The notes under the pieces were generated by a model. That model was not told where the DNA came from. It did no database searches and saw only the letters and a program-made list of their open reading frames with translations. Shown one piece after another: positions 6,499 to 9,587 of a DNA stretch of 9,587 bases. The stretch is from Clostridia bacterium (lineage in GTDB: Bacteria; Bacillota_E; SLMV01; PUMD01), in NCBI GenBank assembly GCA_003562655.1, contig PWUC01000075.1, forward strand, positions 1-9,587, given 5' to 3'. Each line of letters starts with the position of its first letter. The stretch's first letter is position 1. The translations under genes and the position numbers were made by a program.

Positions 6499-7045
6499 CT
6501 CGCCTCCCCCGTCTCTGACCAAAATATCAGCCGAACCCCAGCCCCCCGCCCCCTCTGGGGTCAGATCCTCTCCAAAGGAGCCATGACCATCGCGGCTCTC
6601 CCCATACCGTGGTCGAAATCGGTGCTGATGATCGTGACATCGTCTCCATCCAGACCCGACCTGACTTGACCTGATGGTCGATGCGAGGCTCCATCCACAC
6701 CTGATGGGTTCCGCAGTGCAGCCCGGCCGGAGCTCGGGGGTGAGGTCCAGTCGCCGATGCCGTCCACCCGGCCTGTCCCAAGGGGGATTCTGCCTGCAGT
6801 CTGAATTTCGCCAGCCCGCCTGGGTGCGCCCTCTCCCAGGACGGCGCAGTTCGGACCCGGCCCCTCGAGTTCTGGGTTTACGCTGACAAATGCAGGACCC
6901 GGGACGCGCCCACGGTGTCATATCGTGAGGGCCATGTCCGCAGCCCTGCCCCTGTGTGGCCGGGTCGCGGTGAACCCGCCGCCTCATACACACGCTCCTC
7001 AGGGGTAGACTTCGTTGTCACGAAGGGGAAACCTCCCGCTGATGG
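6499..7045. other. Long interval without a confident gene
   Basis: These 547 bases separate the PhzF stop from the zinc-ribbon start. Reading frames on both strands are open because of high GC rather than coding. One minus-strand frame, 6561-6767, starting at a GTG, gives a possible 68-aa protein whose end (DDVTIISTDFDHG) has a plausible codon pattern, but it has a poor ribosome-binding site and no family. Small inverted repeats occur, such as CCCCAG...CTGGGG (6536-6560) and CTTCGT-TGTC-ACGAAG (7010-7025). The latter could end the phzF transcript, though no T tract follows. A promoter for the zinc-ribbon gene should lie here but was not recognised. Confidence 0.5.
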
Positions 7046-7957
7046 TCAAATCAGTAAGACCCCGTCAATGACGATCCGGGCCTCGCCGCCGACACGGATC
7101 CCGACAGGTCGGCCCTCCTCGATGTCGACCTCAGCATAGATGGTGCTGGGCCGGTCGAGAATGTGCCCCTGTTCCAGGGTCATGGCTGCGGTCTCAGCGC
7201 CCCCCGGGTCCACCAGGCCGCTGGAGACCAGGTAGGCCGCCGCTGCGCCGCTGGCCGTTCCCGTGGCCGCCTCCTCCGGGACCCCCACTGCGGGAGAAAA
7301 GTCCCGGCAGTGAGCCGTACTGCCTTCATCCAGGGTATCCAGGGTGAAACAGTGAACGCTGATGATGCCCCTTCTGCGGCAGTACCTTGCCAGGGCCGGG
7401 AGGTCCGGCGAGAGCGACCACAACAGCCGGCGGTCGGGAAAGGGGACGATGAGATCCGGCAGCCCGGTGGAGATGACCTCGGGCGCGGGTACATCGGAGA
7501 ACCAGTCACCGCCGGTCAGACCCAGGGCGTCCAGGAGCTCCCGGTCCCAGCCCCCGCTTCCCACTGTCTCGGGTGGGACCTGGGTCATCATCACTCTCAC
7601 CGGATCGTCACCCCGATAATAGATCTCGACCTGCAGCTGGCCGGCCCGGGTCCGCTGTTGCAGCACCGACCGGTCACCCGTTCTCCCCACCCCGCCCTCC
7701 AGGGCCAAAAGCCAGAAAGCGGCAATGGTGGCATGTCCACACAGGTCCACTTCATCGGTGGGTGTGAAGAATCGAACGTCAAAGCAGCCCCCTTCCCCTC
7801 CGCTCAGGAAGGCGGTCTCAGAGAGATTCATCTCCCGCGCGATCAGCTGCATCTGCTCCTCTGTCAGCCCGCCGGCTGCGGGCACCACCCCCGCCGGATT
7901 GCCGCCAAAAATCCTGTCGGTGAAGGCATCAATCTGCAAGATCCGATATGTGGCCAC
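7046..7957 (-). CDS. PhzF-family isomerase/epimerase
   Basis: A 303-residue cytosolic protein of the diaminopimelate-epimerase-like PhzF fold, two similar halves around an active-site cleft. Visible motifs are QIDAFTDRIFGGNPAGVV (8-25), MNLSETAF (43-50) with Glu47 in the position of the catalytic acid/base of Pseudomonas PhzF, DLCGHATIAA (71-80), GVPEEAATGTASG (225-237) and GHILDRPS (264-271). The usual ED-PATG-type element reads EEAATG here, a mild variation. Characterised relatives isomerise small metabolites; genuine phenazine synthesis is unlikely because no phz genes accompany it. The start is the GTG at 7955-7957, with a GGAGGGTGAGG run ending four bases upstream. It begins 27 bp after the stop of the alanine-racemase-like gene in the same direction, which suggests one transcript. 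Confidence 0.9.
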   Translation of the reverse strand: MATYRILQIDAFTDRIFGGNPAGVVPAAGGLTEEQMQLIAREMNLSETAFLSGGEGGCFDVRFFTPTDEVDLCGHATIAAFWLLALEGGVGRTGDRSVLQQRTRAGQLQVEIYYRGDDPVRVMMTQVPPETVGSGGWDRELLDALGLTGGDWFSDVPAPEVISTGLPDLIVPFPDRRLLWSLSPDLPALARYCRRRGIISVHCFTLDTLDEGSTAHCRDFSPAVGVPEEAATGTASGAAAAYLVSSGLVDPGGAETAAMTLEQGHILDRPSTIYAEVDIEEGRPVGIRVGGEARIVIDGVLLI

Positions 7958-7984
7958 TGGTCCTCACCCTCCCGGGGCATCACA

Positions 7985-9334
7985 TCACACGTCATCCAGC
8001 TGCTGAGGAATCTGCCGGCAGCAACCTTCATTGCGGGCGGCTGCGACCTCCCAACGGCCTTTCGTGACGCCCTCGTCGGCGGCACGGCCAAAGACCGTCC
8101 GCATTCCCACCACAGACCCCTCTTTCACATACACCCGGGGCACCCGGCAGTTGATGAGGGGGGGACGGCAGTGCAGGCACGCCACCGCACCCGGTTTCGC
8201 CCCGGGAACCCGGGAAACGTCGACCAGAACCTGTCCCATGGCCACGCGGCCGAGAATGGGGCAGATCTCATCACCAATCTGAACCGCTCCATTGGGAGCG
8301 CGGAAGAAGCGTCTGTCCAGTCCCAGCTTCTCTGCCAGTTTCCGCAGGATCTCCTTGAACAGGACCTTCGGACGGTAGGCGGCGGTGCGCGGCTCGACAC
8401 TCCATCCATCACCGAAACCCGCGGGAATGACTGCCACCCGCGTCGGCCGGCTGGCGGTGAACTCGGCCCCATAGCCACCCGTCTCCCCCGGTCTCATGTC
8501 TCTGACCGCGGTTATCCGGCCGAAAAGGCGAAAGGCCCGCCGCACGGCCAGGTCTTCCCGGAGGCTCGCCAGGGGCTCCAGTCCATAGATCAGGTTCCCG
8601 ATCCGGACCATGTTCATCTCCAGCTCGGGATGGGCAGCCAGGGCAGCACTGTTGGAGATGTGCTTGCAGGGAAAGTGATAGCCCGCCCCCTCCAGTGCCC
8701 GAACGGCTGACTGGAATCGCTCGGCCTGCACATCCGTCATCCTGTCCCTGGGAGCGAAAGACCGGGCCAGGTGAGTGCAGACGCCCTCCCACTCGAGGCC
8801 CTCAAGGGAGCCGGTGCGGTCCATAAAACTCACCGCATCACCCAGGGGCACCCCGTACCGGGCCAGGCCGGTGTCAATCTTCAGATGGACCTTCACCCGG
8901 GCACCGCTCTTGACGGCAGCCTCCGACAGGGCCGTCGCCGTCTCGTCGGTGAAGACGATCGGCGACAGATCGTGTCTGACCACCAGGTCGGCCTGCCCGG
9001 AACTGACAGCCCCCATGACCAGGATTGGGCCCTCGAGCCCCTGCAGCCTCAGCTCCACGCCTTCCATGACCGTAGATACGACGGTGTCCGTTGCACCATT
9101 CTGCTGCGCCTCCCGGGCAACGGGGAAGGACCCGTGACCGTAAGCATCGCCCTTTACCACGGCGGCCAGACGGGTGTCCTCCCTCAAAAGCGAGCGAACC
9201 CGTTCCGTGTTGTGACCCACCACTCCCAGGTCCACCTCTACCCAGAGGTCACTGACATCAGGCGAAATCTCCACTACCGGCGTCGTTTGCATCTTCACAA
9301 TAACCGCTGCCCCTCCCCTGCCTGCCCCAATCAT
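7985..9334 (-). CDS. Alanine racemase-like PLP enzyme (fold type III)
   Basis: A 449-residue protein with the alanine racemase layout. The PLP-binding lysine is in AAVVKGDAYGHG (Lys61), followed by HLKIDTGLARYG (150-161), SNSAA (227-231), MVRIGNLIYGLEP (242-254) and the partner-subunit catalytic tyrosine in GGYGAEF (Tyr288), then VIPAGFGDG (302-310). Typical enzymes interconvert L- and D-alanine for peptidoglycan. Three points are odd. The canonical C-M-D-Q near the active site reads AMGQ (365-368), losing the Asp. About 20 extra residues (roughly 322-345, KVLFKEILRKLAEKLGLD) precede the second-domain strand. The tail after the RVPRVYV motif is longer than usual. The enzyme may thus be a subfamily with altered substrate. 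The start ATG at 9332-9334 has GTGAGG about seven bases upstream; a GTG 36 bases later is an alternative. It lies between peptide deformylase and PhzF, all on the minus strand. Confidence 0.85.
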   Translation of the reverse strand: MIGAGRGGAAVIVKMQTTPVVEISPDVSDLWVEVDLGVVGHNTERVRSLLREDTRLAAVVKGDAYGHGSFPVAREAQQNGATDTVVSTVMEGVELRLQGLEGPILVMGAVSSGQADLVVRHDLSPIVFTDETATALSEAAVKSGARVKVHLKIDTGLARYGVPLGDAVSFMDRTGSLEGLEWEGVCTHLARSFAPRDRMTDVQAERFQSAVRALEGAGYHFPCKHISNSAALAAHPELEMNMVRIGNLIYGLEPLASLREDLAVRRAFRLFGRITAVRDMRPGETGGYGAEFTASRPTRVAVIPAGFGDGWSVEPRTAAYRPKVLFKEILRKLAEKLGLDRRFFRAPNGAVQIGDEICPILGRVAMGQVLVDVSRVPGAKPGAVACLHCRPPLINCRVPRVYVKEGSVVGMRTVFGRAADEGVTKGRWEVAAARNEGCCRQIPQQLDDV

Positions 9335-9464
9335 GCGCGATCCTCACCGACTGTTGTGTCCCTGCTGGTGCTCCCATCCCCGGGGATCCAATGCACATCA
9401 CCACGGCACGAAAGACCGCGGATCAGAGCCCCAGTATGGATGGAGGCATCTCCGCGAAAAACCC
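9335..9464 (-). other. Spacer between peptide deformylase and the racemase-like gene
   Basis: These 130 bases hold no open frame of interest. The deformylase stop is followed on the minus strand by GGGGTTTTTCGCGG, a T run without a clear preceding stem. The gap is long enough for a separate promoter for the racemase-phzF pair, but none was recognised. Confidence 0.4.
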
Positions 9465-9587
9465 CTAACGACTGCCAAACTGTCTCTGCCACTCCTCCCG
9501 CAGGTACACCGGATTCTCTCCCCGGGCCCGATCGAGAATCAGTTTGCCGGCCAGGTGATCCATCTCATGCTGCAGCAGTTCCGAAAG
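9465..9587 (-). CDS. def: Peptide deformylase, carboxy-terminal end
   Basis: The last 40 codons of a minus-strand gene entering from the right edge read LSELLQHEMDHLAGKLILDR and end in QRQFGSR. QHEMDH is the HExxH metal-binding motif of peptide deformylase, and the following LAGKLILDR matches the family's standard segment. The enzyme removes the formyl group from nascent proteins using Fe2+ or a similar metal with a Cys and two His ligands; the Cys motif and the GxGxAAxQ loop lie outside the window. The carboxy-terminal tail is of ordinary length. This is a short but highly diagnostic match. Confidence 0.9.
   Translation of the reverse strand, partial: LSELLQHEMDHLAGKLILDRARGENPVYLREEWQRQFGSR

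Noticed and set aside
6325..6993. 222-codon reading of the zinc-ribbon gene
   Set aside because: Only the last 57 codons look like protein and they have their own Shine-Dalgarno and ATG; the upstream part is Arg/Cys/Gly-rich noise.
7046..7957. Phenazine biosynthesis locus
   Set aside because: Only a PhzF-type protein is present; no other phz gene is nearby and the family is widespread outside phenazine producers.
7163..8710. 515-codon open frame on the plus strand
   Set aside because: It lies antisense to the clear PhzF and racemase genes and its translation is Pro/Gly/His/Arg-rich with no family; it is a by-product of GC-rich codon use.

Overview
The window comes from a GC-rich bacterial chromosome. 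Start codons include GTG and TTG, Shine-Dalgarno sites are purine-rich, and the genes are housekeeping or metabolic (peptide deformylase, an alanine racemase relative, a PhzF-type isomerase, pyroglutamyl peptidase, an SLC13 carrier). Nothing visible fixes the phylum. No tRNA, rRNA, CRISPR array or phage module was recognised.

Layout. (1) Positions 1-170, minus strand: the amino-terminal part of pyrrolidone-carboxylate peptidase, cut by the window edge. (2) 171-687: no convincing gene, one good hairpin. (3) 688-2511, minus: an intact SLC13/DASS-type carrier with two internal RCK_C (TrkA_C) domains. (4) 2512-5392: a zone of insertion and decay. It holds a 1,410-bp IS256-family element (2861-4270) with imperfect terminal inverted repeats, a perfect 9-bp target duplication (TGTCGCCCA) and a transposase broken by two frameshifts. 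Next come the carboxy-terminal remnant of a potassium-channel-like protein (4343-4564, minus) and the amino-terminal remnant of an exported alpha/beta hydrolase with several frameshifts (4782-5100, plus). Directly joined to the hydrolase is a 143-bp internal fragment of the same IS (5101-5243). (5) 5393-6280, plus: an intact metallo-beta-lactamase-fold hydrolase of the COG1237 type with a TTG start. (6) 6325-6498, minus: a small CxxC...CxxC zinc-ribbon protein resembling phage Mu Com, convergent with the MBL gene. (7) 6499-7045: a long stretch without a confident gene. (8) 7046-9587, minus: peptide deformylase (carboxy-terminal end only), alanine racemase-like protein and PhzF-like protein, all in one direction; the last two are 27 bp apart and probably co-transcribed.

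How the genes relate: the only clear functional neighbourhood is the amino-acid/peptide enzymes at the right end. Their link to each other is inferred from order and spacing only. The middle of the window is best read as a former set of genes (channel, hydrolase) broken by IS activity and point indels. I found no strong candidate for a previously undescribed system. The points most worth a second look are the non-canonical alanine racemase active site, the stand-alone Com-like zinc ribbon, and the two copies of one IS, one reduced to an internal fragment fused to a dead hydrolase.
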